Shown piece by piece: positions 29,428-38,879 of a stretch of 64,000 bases of DNA. Source of the DNA: JACDEA01 sp963742585 (lineage in GTDB: Bacteria; Actinomycetota; Acidimicrobiia; Acidimicrobiales; JACDEA01); NCBI GenBank assembly GCA_963742585.1, contig CAVUMI010000009.1, positions 2,170,001-2,234,000 of the forward strand, given 5' to 3'. Made by a program: the position numbers and the translations under genes. Under the pieces are notes generated by a model. It was not told the DNA's origin and ran no database searches. It saw nothing but the letters and a program-made list of their open reading frames with translations. The stretch's first letter is position 1. Every line of letters begins with the position of its first letter.

Positions 29428-29619
29428 CTACGCGGACTTCTTCCCCGGAAGGGCAAGGTCCATTCGCTCGCCCAGGAGGGGCACGCCGCTGGCGACGAGC
29501 TCAGCCGCGAGAGATAACGGAATGCGGACCACACGCGGAATGCGATGAACGATCCCGTACGCCTCGGCGAAGGCACCGCCGGCATCGCTGCACAACCGCA
29601 CCCAATAGACGCGCCGCAT
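29428..29619 (-). CDS. Conserved-looking 63-residue protein, first gene of iron-box operon
   Basis: Unrecognised small basic protein (MRRVYWVRLCSDAGGAFAEA...), no membrane segment, one Cys. It is the first gene after an iron-box promoter and precedes bfd by two bases, so its expression is tied to iron. The sequence pattern (amphipathic, ending with a short basic tail) suggests a cytosolic partner or adaptor in iron release. GTG 29628 is an alternative start and falls near the predicted transcription start. No function can be assigned. Confidence 0.6.
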   Translation of the reverse strand: MRRVYWVRLCSDAGGAFAEAYGIVHRIPRVVRIPLSLAAELVASGVPLLGERMDLALPGKKSA

Positions 29620-29634
29620 GCCGAGCACAACACA

Positions 29635-29664
29635 AGATTAGGCTCTCCTAACCGAGAGCGTCAA
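29635..29664 (-). promoter_or_regulatory. Iron-regulated promoter of the small protein-bfd-bfr operon
   Basis: On the minus strand TTGACG (29664-29659) and TAATCT (29640-29635) are spaced by 18 bases, a good -35/-10 pair. A perfect 5-base inverted repeat, TTAGG-CTCT-CCTAA read on the plus strand (29638-29651), fills the spacer and covers part of the -10. The 19-base window 29638-29656 matches the DtxR/IdeR consensus at 14 of 19 positions. Metal-loaded repressor bound here would block polymerase, so the operon should be repressed when iron is plentiful. Confidence 0.65.
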
Positions 29665-29688
29665 CCGCGCCTTAGCTGCGGAACTGAG

Positions 29689-30351
29689 CTAGGCGGAACT
29701 CACGTAGAGCTGTTCGGCGAGCGCGGCGCTGAGCGCGACGGGGCCCCCTTTGGTCTCCAACGTGAGCGTGCCGTCGGGGCTCTTGGCCTTGACCGCGGCG
29801 ACGGCGCCCGGGCGCAGCCCATGCTCGTCGAGATAGGCGAGCGTCGGTGAATCCAGCTCGACGGTTTCGGTGACCCGCTCCAAACGAACCTGCTCGCCGG
29901 CAGCCACCGCAGACAGCCGGTGGTGGTCGGCTGGTCGCGGCACGCCCGAGCCAGGGATGGGATTCCCGTGGGGGCAGGTGGCGGGATTCTTCAGCAGTGC
30001 GATCAAGCGGACCTCGACCTCGTCAGAAATCACGTGCTCCCAGCGACCCGCCTCCATGTGGGCCTTGTGCCACTCGAGCCCGATGACATCGGTGAGCAGG
30101 CGCTCCGCCAGGCGGTGCTTGCGCACCACACTTTCGGCGGCACCGCGACCCTTGGCGGTCAACTCGAGCTTGCGACCGATCGAGCGCACGTAGCCGTCGG
30201 CCCGGAGCCGGCCGATCGTTTCGGAAACCGTCGGCGCGGTATGGCCCAGCCGCTCGGCCAGCCGGGCCTGGATCAGAGGTATGCCCTCCTCCTGCAGCTC
30301 AAAGAGCGCGCTCAGGTACTCCTCGACGGGCGGGTGGTGCTCAACGGTCAC
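29689..30351 (-). CDS. DtxR/IdeR/MntR-family metal-dependent regulator
   Basis: Cytosolic metalloregulator, 220 residues. The N-terminal winged helix (PPVEEYLSALFELQEEGIPL, then TAPTVSETIGRLRADGYV) precedes the dimerisation domain containing the metal ligands (HRLAERLLTDVIGLEWHKAHMEA, WEHVISDEVEVRL). The SH3-like FeoA domain forms the C-terminus (LAYLDEHGLRPGAVAAV). The presence of that third domain favours the iron-type DtxR/IdeR branch over short MntR proteins. It lies just upstream of an iron box on the same strand and is the obvious candidate for binding it. GTG 30351 is the start. Confidence 0.9.
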   Translation of the reverse strand: MTVEHHPPVEEYLSALFELQEEGIPLIQARLAERLGHTAPTVSETIGRLRADGYVRSIGRKLELTAKGRGAAESVVRKHRLAERLLTDVIGLEWHKAHMEAGRWEHVISDEVEVRLIALLKNPATCPHGNPIPGSGVPRPADHHRLSAVAAGEQVRLERVTETVELDSPTLAYLDEHGLRPGAVAAVKAKSPDGTLTLETKGGPVALSAALAEQLYVSSA

Positions 30352-30472
30352 AGCGAAAGCCTACGCCCCGACAGTCGCGTCGAGATCATTACTTCGGTGG
30401 TATTGGTTAGCGAGGCCCGAGCCCGGATCCGGCAGTACACTCGGCCAGCGGAGTTGGGGGAAAGGCGAGCGT

Positions 30473-30781
30473 ATGACACGGACGGCTGCGGTCCTGTTGG
30501 CGGCGGTGGCGTTTGCCATCATCGGATCCATTGCATCACTGCCCATGGCGTCGGCTGACACAAGCGCATCTGTCGGCATCACGCACCTCGCCGCGCAATC
30601 GGCGTCGGACGAGGAGGAGGGCATCGACAACGCGTCGATAGAAGCGCGCGAAAACCGTATCGGCTACCACGAACAGCGGAAGTTCCCGTACGGGATGGTC
30701 GCTTTTCTCATCGGATTCACGCTCTTCGTCACTCCATCGCTCGTCGCGTACCGCGAGCCGGCCCGGAGGTACGAGGCGTGA
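30473..30781 (+). CDS. Small exported membrane protein, partner of the 398-residue membrane protein
   Basis: Unrecognised 102-residue protein with an N-terminal signal peptide (AAVLLAAVAFAIIGSIASL, cut near ASA) and a C-terminal membrane span (GMVAFLIGFTLFVTPSLVA). The exposed middle is acidic and then basic (DEEEGID, ENRIGYHEQRK). ATG 30473 is preceded by GGGGAAAGG. Its stop overlaps the next start (GTGA), so the two proteins are probably made in equal amounts and may form a complex. It is divergent from the DtxR-family gene. Confidence 0.7.
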   Translation: MTRTAAVLLAAVAFAIIGSIASLPMASADTSASVGITHLAAQSASDEEEGIDNASIEARENRIGYHEQRKFPYGMVAFLIGFTLFVTPSLVAYREPARRYEA

Positions 30782-31974
30782 GCATCGACGAACGCGAAGT
30801 CACCCTCGGCGGCCTGCTTCACCCGCGGGCCGCGTCAAGGACGTTGGTGCATGCCGCGCACCGCCCACGGCTCACGTGGCATCAGGAGTCAGTCACCTGC
30901 CTGATCTCGACGTGGTTGCTGTGCGGGCTCTACATGGACGGCTGGGCCCACGCCAACCAGAGCACGCTCGACTCGATCACTACGCCGTGGCACGGAATCT
31001 TCTACGGCTCCTTTGCCGTTCTCGCCGGCTGGATCGTCTGGCACCTGCGCTTCCACCATGACAACGGCCACCGAAGCCTCGCCGCCATCCCGGAGGGCTA
31101 CGCCGGAGCGTTGATCGGCATCGCCATCTTCATGGTTTCGGCCATCGGCGACCAAATTTGGCATGAGGTCTGGGGGATCGAGCGCGACCTGAAAGCCTTC
31201 CTGAGCCCCACCCACCTCGGGCTGGTCATCGGCATGATCTTGATCATCAGTGCGCCGATGCGCTCGGCGTGGTCGGATCCCGAGATCTCAAGGCGACCGT
31301 CCTTCATGCGGGTACTGCCCGGATTCTGGTCGCTCACGCTCGTGGCGATGCTCATCCTGCTCATGTATCAGTACATCGCCACGTTCCCGAGCGACCTCGC
31401 GGCGATCTCCCACGACGGGTTCGTCAACAACTTTCCCGGCACGGCACCCGAAGCGCTGCTGGGCGTGTACATCAACCGGTTCGACATTCAGGGCATCGCG
31501 ATGCTGCACGTCACCAACTACATCGTTCTGGTGCCGTTGCTGCTGGGCCTGCGCCGTTGGCGCTTCCCGTTCGGGTGCACGACGATCTACTTCACGGCCC
31601 TTGGGGCGTCCGTCGCCATCCCGTACCAGTACAACAAGGCCTGGACCGTGCTCGGGGTGGCCGTGGCCGGTCTCCTGTGCGACCTGCTGCTCCAAAAACT
31701 GCGGCCGTCGCCCGCCCACGTGTGGGCCTTCCGCGGCTTCGCGCTGCTTTCACCGATCGTGCTGTGGGTCTCCTATTTCGTCACGCTCGAGATCGCGTAC
31801 GGCATCGGCTGGGATCTCGAGCTGTGGACAGGCACCGTGGTCCTGGCCAGCTTGACGACGCTCGGTATCGCCTACGCAATGGTCCCGACACCGTTCCCGC
31901 ACGCGCCGGACGCTGGGGCGGCCGCTCTGCATCGAAATGGCCCACGCCGGAAACGTCCGCTGCGCGCCGGTTAG
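30778..31974 (+). CDS. Polytopic membrane protein with conserved-looking His/Asp motif
   Basis: Unrecognised 398-residue protein with about ten membrane spans. Several polar residues sit inside or beside spans: His72 (TTPWHGIFYG), His93, His94 and His98 (RFHHDNGHRS), Asp125 and His129 (IGDQIWHEVWGIE), and His146 (FLSPTHLGLV). The D-x3-H-x16-H spacing recalls membrane metal sites, so metal or heme binding is possible but unproven. It is coupled by GTGA to the small protein upstream and converges on sufS 11 bases away. Whether it belongs functionally to the iron or encapsulin genes is an inference from position. Confidence 0.75.
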   Translation: MSIDEREVTLGGLLHPRAASRTLVHAAHRPRLTWHQESVTCLISTWLLCGLYMDGWAHANQSTLDSITTPWHGIFYGSFAVLAGWIVWHLRFHHDNGHRSLAAIPEGYAGALIGIAIFMVSAIGDQIWHEVWGIERDLKAFLSPTHLGLVIGMILIISAPMRSAWSDPEISRRPSFMRVLPGFWSLTLVAMLILLMYQYIATFPSDLAAISHDGFVNNFPGTAPEALLGVYINRFDIQGIAMLHVTNYIVLVPLLLGLRRWRFPFGCTTIYFTALGASVAIPYQYNKAWTVLGVAVAGLLCDLLLQKLRPSPAHVWAFRGFALLSPIVLWVSYFVTLEIAYGIGWDLELWTGTVVLASLTTLGIAYAMVPTPFPHAPDAGAAALHRNGPRRKRPLRAG

Positions 31975-31985
31975 CTCGAGCCCCC

Positions 31986-33501
<1,516 letters not shown>

Positions 33502-33509
<8 letters not shown>

Positions 33510-34928
33510 AGTCGTGGTACTTGCCCACCTCAACGTCGTCCAGGACGGCCACGGCGTCGTCGGTGAGCACCGCCAACGAGAAGTACAGGGTCATCAGGTA
33601 GGCGGCAATCGCCTTCTGGTTGATCCCCATGAACCGCATCGACGTGCTGGCAACGCCTTCGATGCCGTCGGTCAGGTCGGGCTGGTGCAGCCCGACGACA
33701 CCTTGCTGGGCCTCACCCACCCGCATCAGGACCATGCTCGTCGTACCGGTCGAGTCATCGGCCCGCTTGCGTCCGTCGACCGCGAGCTTGTCGCACGGCA
33801 CGAGCGGAACGCCGCGCCAGGTGAGGAACGGCGAGCCGGACATGTTGACGGTGGGCGGCGGGACACCACGGCTGGTGCACTCGCGGCCGAACGCCGCGAT
33901 GGCGCGGGGGTGCGCGAGGAAGAACGCCGGCTGCTTCCAGACCAGTGAGAGCAGATCGTCCAGGTCATCCGGCGTGGGCGGACCGTGCCGCGGACGCAGA
34001 CGCATCGCCGGGGCCGCCTGGTGGAGCAGACCGAACTCGGGGTGGTTCACCAACTCCCACTCCTGGCGTTCCTTCATCGCCTGCATCGTGAGCCGCACCT
34101 GCTGAGCCAGCTGATCGTGCGGGCTGTTGTAGATGTCGGTGATGCGGGTGTGGATGCGGAGGATCGTCTGCACCACGCTCAACGAGTACTCCGCGGATCC
34201 TCTTCGTAGTCGACATACGTCGACGGAAGGGGCGCCTCCCCTTCGTGCCCTGATTGCACCTCGATCTCGTGCTCGCCGTACTCGTTGGCGTTCACCGCGC
34301 GGCCTTCCAGAATGCCGGCGAGCACTTCGGGACTGGCGCCGATGACCGCGTCGAAGTCAGCGCGGCTCAGCGTGACGAACGTCGTCGGGATGAGCGCGTC
34401 GATGGTGGCCGTCGCCGGTGCCTCGCCCAGGATCGCATCCTGACCGAGATGATCGCCGGGACCGAGCAATGTCATCCGCAGTCGTTCGCCGTGGACGCCG
34501 GTGCGGTGCGCCTCGATCCGTCCGGACGCAATCACATAGAGCTTGTCGGTCGCCTCGCCAGCGCCGACGATCTGTTGGCCAGTGTCGAAGGCCTCCACCG
34601 CGAATCGACCGGCCAGAATCTCGAGGAGGTCCGGCGGTACCTCGCGGAACATCGGTATGGCCCGAAGCCCCTCGGGGTCGAACGTGGCGGCGCCTCCCGA
34701 AATGTTGAAGCGGAACGTCCGCGCCTGCGCGCCGACCAGGCGCCGTCGGTTCACGCGGTACGTGCCGGCCTCCACCGATACCCACGGCAACAGCGACAGG
34801 AGCCAACGCGGCGTGACCTCCACGGTCATGGGGACCGTCTTGGTGGTCGTCGCTAGGTTGCGCGCAGCGGCGACGCTGATGCTCTGTTGGTCGTCCTCGA
34901 CCGGAGGTTCGGGCGTCAGATCTGACAT
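33502..34928 (-). CDS. Family 2B encapsulin shell protein (HK97 fold, cNMP-binding-like insertion), one frameshift
   Basis: Forms the protein shell of a nanocompartment. The N-terminal arm and LPWVSVEAGTYRVNRR (about 48-63) are typical of family 2 shells. Residues 88-200 are an inserted cyclic-nucleotide-binding-like domain, the mark of family 2B. The rest of the HK97 domain follows: STYVDYEEDPR, then EYSLSVVQTILRIHTRITD, MKERQEWELVNHPEFGLLH, WKQPAFFLAHPRAIAAFGRE and RFMGINQKAIAAYLMTLYF. The frame breaks near 34197, where CCGCGGAGTAC lacks one G compared with the expected CGGGAGTAC; restoring it joins both halves into about 475 residues. The start follows a 51-residue gene by 31 bases, with AGAGGA upstream. 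Confidence 0.9.
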
Positions 34929-34959
34929 GGGATCCTCTTTCGCTTAGTGGCGCGGGGCC

Positions 34960-35115
34960 TCAACGGTCGTGGCCTTGTTCCGCCGGCGGCTCATGCATTC
35001 GCTCGCGAAGTTCGCGGTACGCGTGACGCAGGGAGCCCATTACGCCACGTAGCCGCGCACCGAGGATGACGATCGCGATCAGCAGTGCTATTGCGACCGC
35101 TGCGCCAGCATCCAT
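34960..35115 (-). CDS. 51-residue single-span membrane peptide, first gene of encapsulin operon
   Basis: A short gene starting at ATG 35115 and ending at TGA 34960, 31 bases before the shell gene. The N-terminal half is one membrane span (AAVAIALLIAIVILGARL); the C-terminal half is cytosolic, amphipathic and highly charged (LRHAYRELRERMHE). No family is recognised. Its position and strand suggest cotranscription with shell and cargo. The basic/acidic helix could dock the shell or the desulfurase at the membrane, but this is speculative. Expression should be verified because the gene is short. Confidence 0.5.
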   Translation of the reverse strand: MDAGAAVAIALLIAIVILGARLRGVMGSLRHAYRELRERMHEPPAEQGHDR

Positions 35116-35162
35116 CAGTTGCGCCCGTTCTGCTAGAGCTGCTGTGGGCCCCCCACACCGCG

Positions 35163-35168
35163 ATCATA
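35163..35168 (-). promoter_or_regulatory. Candidate -10 element of the encapsulin operon
   Basis: The minus strand reads TATGAT, 47 bases upstream of the 51-residue gene. No clear -35 is seen. Beside it lies the 8-base palindrome GGTATACC (35178-35185) in the gap shared with the divergent FdhF/YdeP gene; it may serve either direction. Confidence 0.35.
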
Positions 35169-35197
35169 AGCACGGTGGGTATACCTTTGCTCACGTC

Positions 35198-37486
35198 GTG
35201 ACGAAAAAACCACCGACACAGGACGTCGACGACCAGCATGCGCGGATCGGACCGCCGAAAGATCGCGCCGCGGGAATGCGCGCCGTGGCGGTTTCGCTTC
35301 GCCGCTCATACGACGAGATGGGTCTGGCGCACACCGCTCACACCCTGTTCCGGCTGAACCAGGCGGAGGGCTTCGACTGCCCGGGCTGTGCATGGCCTGA
35401 CCCGACGAAGCGCAAAACCGCCGATTTCTGTGAGAACGGTGTCAAACATGTCGCGGCTGAGGCCACGCACAAGCGGGTAACTCCTGACTTCTTCCGTCAA
35501 CATTCGGTCAGCGAGTTGGCTGGCAAGTCCGACTGGTGGCTGGAAGAGCAGGGCCGTCTCACCGAGCCGATGGTCAAGCGCGCCGGGCAGGATCACTACG
35601 AACCGCTGTCGTGGGACAACGCGTTCGCGTTGATCGCCGACGAGCTCAACGCATTGGGCTCGCCCGACGAAGCCCTCTTCTATACCTCGGGGCGAACGAG
35701 CAACGAAGCGGCGTTCGTCTACCAACTCTTCGTGCGGGCATTCGGCACGAACAATCTCCCCGACTGCTCGAACATGTGCCACGAGTCCAGTGGCTACGCC
35801 CTGGGCAGGGTCCTTGGCTCCGGCAAAGGCAGCTGCACCCTGGAGGATCTCGAGCACAGCGACCTGATCATGATCTGCGGACAGAACCCGGGGACCAACC
35901 ATCCGCGCATGCTCACGAACCTCGAGGCCGCCAAGCACAATGGCGCCACGATCATCGCGGTGAACCCGCTGCCCGAGGCCGGCCTGCTGCGGTTCAAGAA
36001 TCCGCAGACGCCGCGAGGACTCCTCGGCTCGGGCACCGCACTGGCCGACCTGCACCTGCCCATCCGCCTGGCCGGGGACCAGGCGTTGTTCCTGGCGATC
36101 GGCAAACTCCTCCTCGAGGCCGAGGATGCCGAACCCGGCAGCGTGCTCGACCGCGACTTCATCAACTCGCACAGCGACGGCTTCGAGGCGTACGCCGCGG
36201 CCGCTCGGGCCGCGTCGTGGAGCACGATCCTCCAAGTCACCGGCCTCAGCCGCTCGATCATCGAGGAGACCGCGGCGCACGTGGCGCGGGCCAAATCGAT
36301 GATCGTGTGCTGGGCGATGGGTGTCACACAGCACAAGAACTCGGTGGCGATGATCGAGGAGATCGTCAACGTGCTCCTGCTGCGAGGCAACATCGGCCGG
36401 CGCGGTGCCGGTGTCTTCCCGGTGCGCGGCCACAGCAACGTCCAAGGCGATCGGACGATGGGCATCTGGGAACAGATGCCCGCCAGCTTCCTCGACGCGC
36501 TGCGCGATGAGTTCGGCTTCGACCCGCCGCGCACTCATGGCCTCGATGCAGTTGACAGCGTCCGAGCGATAACCCAAGGCCGGGCGAGCGTGCTGTTCTC
36601 GATGGGCGGCAACTTCGTGCGGGCCATGTCCGATACGGGGGTCACGGAGGGAGCCATCCGTAAGCTTCGGCTTTCGGTCAGCGTGGTGACAAAACTCAAC
36701 CGCTCGCACGTGATCACGGGTGCGACCTCCGTGATCCTGCCGACTCTGGGCCGCACCGAACGCGACGCAGGCGGCGGGCGGGTGCAGATCGTCACCGTTG
36801 AGGACTCGGCCGGTATGGTGCATGGCTCCGTGGGCAAACTCGATCCGGCTTCGCCCGAGTTGCGCAGCGAGGTGGCGATCGTCTGCGGCATGGCTTTGCG
36901 CACCCTCGGCGACAAGGTCAGCGTTGATTGGAACGCCATGGCCAACGACAACGCGTTGATCCGCGACCACATCTCGCGCGTCGTTCCCGGCTTCGAGAAC
37001 TTCAACGCGAGGCTCGACAAGCCAGGTGGGTTCCTGCTGCCGCACGCGGCGCGCGACGAGCGCCGTTTCAACACCGCCACTGGAAAAGCGAACTTCAGCG
37101 CCAACCCGCTCGGGTTCCTGCAACTGCCTCCCGGCCGACTTCTGCTACAGACGATGCGGTCGCACGACCAGTTCAACACCACCGTCTACAGCCAGGACGA
37201 TCGCTACCGCGGCGTGCACGGCACCCGCCATGTCGTGTTTGTGAACCGCGACGACCTCGCCGAACGAGGGCTGGCCGACGGTGACCTGGTTGACATCATC
37301 GGTGAGTGGGACGACGGCGTTGAGCGGCGGGTCGACAACTACCGAGTCGTCGCCTACCCGACGCCGCGTGACTGCGTGGCCGCCTACTACCCGGAAACCA
37401 ACGTCCTCGTGCCGCTCGACAGCGTCGCCGAAGGCAGCAACACGCCGACATCGAAGTCGGTCGTCGTCCGATTGGAGAAGCGGTGA
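35198..37486 (+). CDS. FdhF/YdeP-family molybdopterin oxidoreductase
   Basis: Soluble Mo-bis-MGD enzyme of the FdhF/YdeP branch, about 762 residues. The N-terminal Cys cluster reads FDCPGCAWPDP and later FCENG, as in YdeP; it could carry a [4Fe-4S] centre. The Moco domains contain ALFYTSGRTSNEAAF, NNLPDCSNMCHESSG, MICGQNPGTNHPRM and RGNIGRRGAGVFPVRGHSN. The C-terminal cap has FNTTVYSQDDRYRGVHG. It lacks the selenocysteine or Cys context of true formate dehydrogenases, and the substrate of this group is not established. GTG 35198 is the start. Its stop overlaps the next gene (GTGA). It is divergent from the encapsulin operon. Confidence 0.9.
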   Translation: MTKKPPTQDVDDQHARIGPPKDRAAGMRAVAVSLRRSYDEMGLAHTAHTLFRLNQAEGFDCPGCAWPDPTKRKTADFCENGVKHVAAEATHKRVTPDFFRQHSVSELAGKSDWWLEEQGRLTEPMVKRAGQDHYEPLSWDNAFALIADELNALGSPDEALFYTSGRTSNEAAFVYQLFVRAFGTNNLPDCSNMCHESSGYALGRVLGSGKGSCTLEDLEHSDLIMICGQNPGTNHPRMLTNLEAAKHNGATIIAVNPLPEAGLLRFKNPQTPRGLLGSGTALADLHLPIRLAGDQALFLAIGKLLLEAEDAEPGSVLDRDFINSHSDGFEAYAAAARAASWSTILQVTGLSRSIIEETAAHVARAKSMIVCWAMGVTQHKNSVAMIEEIVNVLLLRGNIGRRGAGVFPVRGHSNVQGDRTMGIWEQMPASFLDALRDEFGFDPPRTHGLDAVDSVRAITQGRASVLFSMGGNFVRAMSDTGVTEGAIRKLRLSVSVVTKLNRSHVITGATSVILPTLGRTERDAGGGRVQIVTVEDSAGMVHGSVGKLDPASPELRSEVAIVCGMALRTLGDKVSVDWNAMANDNALIRDHISRVVPGFENFNARLDKPGGFLLPHAARDERRFNTATGKANFSANPLGFLQLPPGRLLLQTMRSHDQFNTTVYSQDDRYRGVHGTRHVVFVNRDDLAERGLADGDLVDIIGEWDDGVERRVDNYRVVAYPTPRDCVAAYYPETNVLVPLDSVAEGSNTPTSKSVVVRLEKR

Positions 37487-38388
37487 ACGCTCGGCGATTT
37501 GGACTGGTTGTTCTGGTGCTCGGGCTGGTCGGCGCCGGCGTCGTCGCGACCTATCTCATCACTCGGACCGACCAGGAGGACATCTTCCTCGAGGGGGCCG
37601 GGCAGACGGGTCGCGACCCATTCACGACGGTGGCCCAGATCTCCCCGACGAGCACCACGGCGTCCACCGGTACGACGGTGGCCGGTGACGCGACAACCAC
37701 CACCGCCCTCTTCGGCGGTAGCGGAAATCAGCGCGTCTGCGACCCAGAGGCGCTGATCACCTTCCTCGGCAGCAACCCCGACAAGGCCGCGGCGTGGGTC
37801 GAGGCGCTGAACAGCGACACGACCCTCCAATGGAGCGGCGGCAGCAAGTTGACCGTCGCGGACATCCCCACCTACATCCGCGAGCTGACACCGACATTCC
37901 TCTCCGTCGACACCCGTGTGACCAATCATGGCTACGTCGACGGGAGACCCACGCCGCGCCAGTCGGTGCTGCAAGCCGGAACGGCCGTGCTCGTGGATAC
38001 CCACGGCATCCCGCGCGTCCGCTGCGCGTGCGGCAACCCGCTTCTCCCGCCCGAGAAGGTCGACAATCCGAACTACGAGGGCGAGTGCTGGCCCGGGTGT
38101 CACGATCATCCGTACTGCTCGCCGCCGGATTGCACGGAGCCAACCACGACGACCGTGGTCGTCACCTCGACCACGGAGCCGGCGACGACGACCTCGTGCG
38201 TCCCGACTCCAGGCGCCGCCGGGTGCGGCCCACCAACGATCCGCACCACGACGACACGAAGACCACCGATCATCACCACCACGACGCGGCCTATCACCAC
38301 CACGCAGCCGACCGTCACGGTCACGACGGTCGCAGCCACCACGACAACGTGCGTCCAGCAGCCGGGCGGAGTGCCGGTCTGCAGATAG
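37483..38388 (+). CDS. DUF6777-like exported protein
   Basis: 301-residue protein with an N-terminal membrane anchor (FGLVVLVLGLVGAGVVATYL) and a low-complexity Thr-rich linker. The central Cys-containing domain (VCDPEALITFLGSNPDKAAAW, TRVTNHGYVDGRPTPRQSVL, VRCACGNPLLPPEK) resembles the DUF6777 domain of actinobacteria. A long Thr/Pro-rich tail, about 100 residues, ends in CVQQPGGVPVCR. It is probably held outside the membrane. GTG 37483 overlaps the upstream oxidoreductase stop (GTGA), so the two are coupled, but a functional link is not known. Confidence 0.75.
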   Translation: MNARRFGLVVLVLGLVGAGVVATYLITRTDQEDIFLEGAGQTGRDPFTTVAQISPTSTTASTGTTVAGDATTTTALFGGSGNQRVCDPEALITFLGSNPDKAAAWVEALNSDTTLQWSGGSKLTVADIPTYIRELTPTFLSVDTRVTNHGYVDGRPTPRQSVLQAGTAVLVDTHGIPRVRCACGNPLLPPEKVDNPNYEGECWPGCHDHPYCSPPDCTEPTTTTVVVTSTTEPATTTSCVPTPGAAGCGPPTIRTTTTRRPPIITTTTRPITTTQPTVTVTTVAATTTTCVQQPGGVPVCR

Positions 38389-38390
38389 GC

Positions 38391-38879
38391 GTGCAACTCG
38401 ATGACGACATGCGGCGGGTCGTCAACGAACAGAGTCTCGGCTTCGTGGCAACCGTCTGCCCCGACGGAACGCCGAATCTTTCCCCCAAGGGCACCACGAT
38501 CGTCTGGGACGACGATCACCTCGTCTTTCTCCATCTGTATTCCCCGGGAACCGTGGCCAACCTGGGGGTGAACCCTTCGATCGAGATCAACGTGGTCGAT
38601 CCGATCGTGCGTAAGGGCTACCGCTTCAAGGGCCGCGCCGAGGTGTTGACCGACGGCCCGCTGCACGCCGAGATACTCGAGTACTTCGGGCGCCAACGAG
38701 GCACCGACACGCAGCGGGTCCACGCGGTGGTGCTGGTCCGCGTCGACACTGCGGCACCGCTCATCTCACCGGCCTATCAGTCTGGGGTCAGTGAAGAGGA
38801 GGTTGCGACGCGGTGGCGGGACCACCACCTGGGATTGGCCGCCGATCGGTTGGGAAACCGCTCAGCAGTTACCGAGTAG
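38391..38879 (+). CDS. Pyridoxamine 5'-phosphate oxidase-family flavin-binding protein
   Basis: Small split-barrel flavoprotein, 162 residues. The pattern QSLGFVATVCPDGTPNLSPKGTTIVW followed by LVFLHLYSPGTVANLGVNPSIEINVVDP is typical of PNPOx-like proteins that bind FMN or F420. GTG 38391 starts two bases after the upstream stop. Its 3' end overlaps the convergent subtilase gene by 18 bases. It may be a reductase or a detoxifying enzyme; no substrate can be given. Confidence 0.85.
   Translation: MQLDDDMRRVVNEQSLGFVATVCPDGTPNLSPKGTTIVWDDDHLVFLHLYSPGTVANLGVNPSIEINVVDPIVRKGYRFKGRAEVLTDGPLHAEILEYFGRQRGTDTQRVHAVVLVRVDTAAPLISPAYQSGVSEEEVATRWRDHHLGLAADRLGNRSAVTE

Noticed and set aside
35306..37123. 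605-codon open frame on the minus strand
   Set aside because: It is antisense to the FdhF/YdeP gene. The composition is Arg/Gly/Asp-rich without domain motifs, as expected for the complement of a GC-rich gene.
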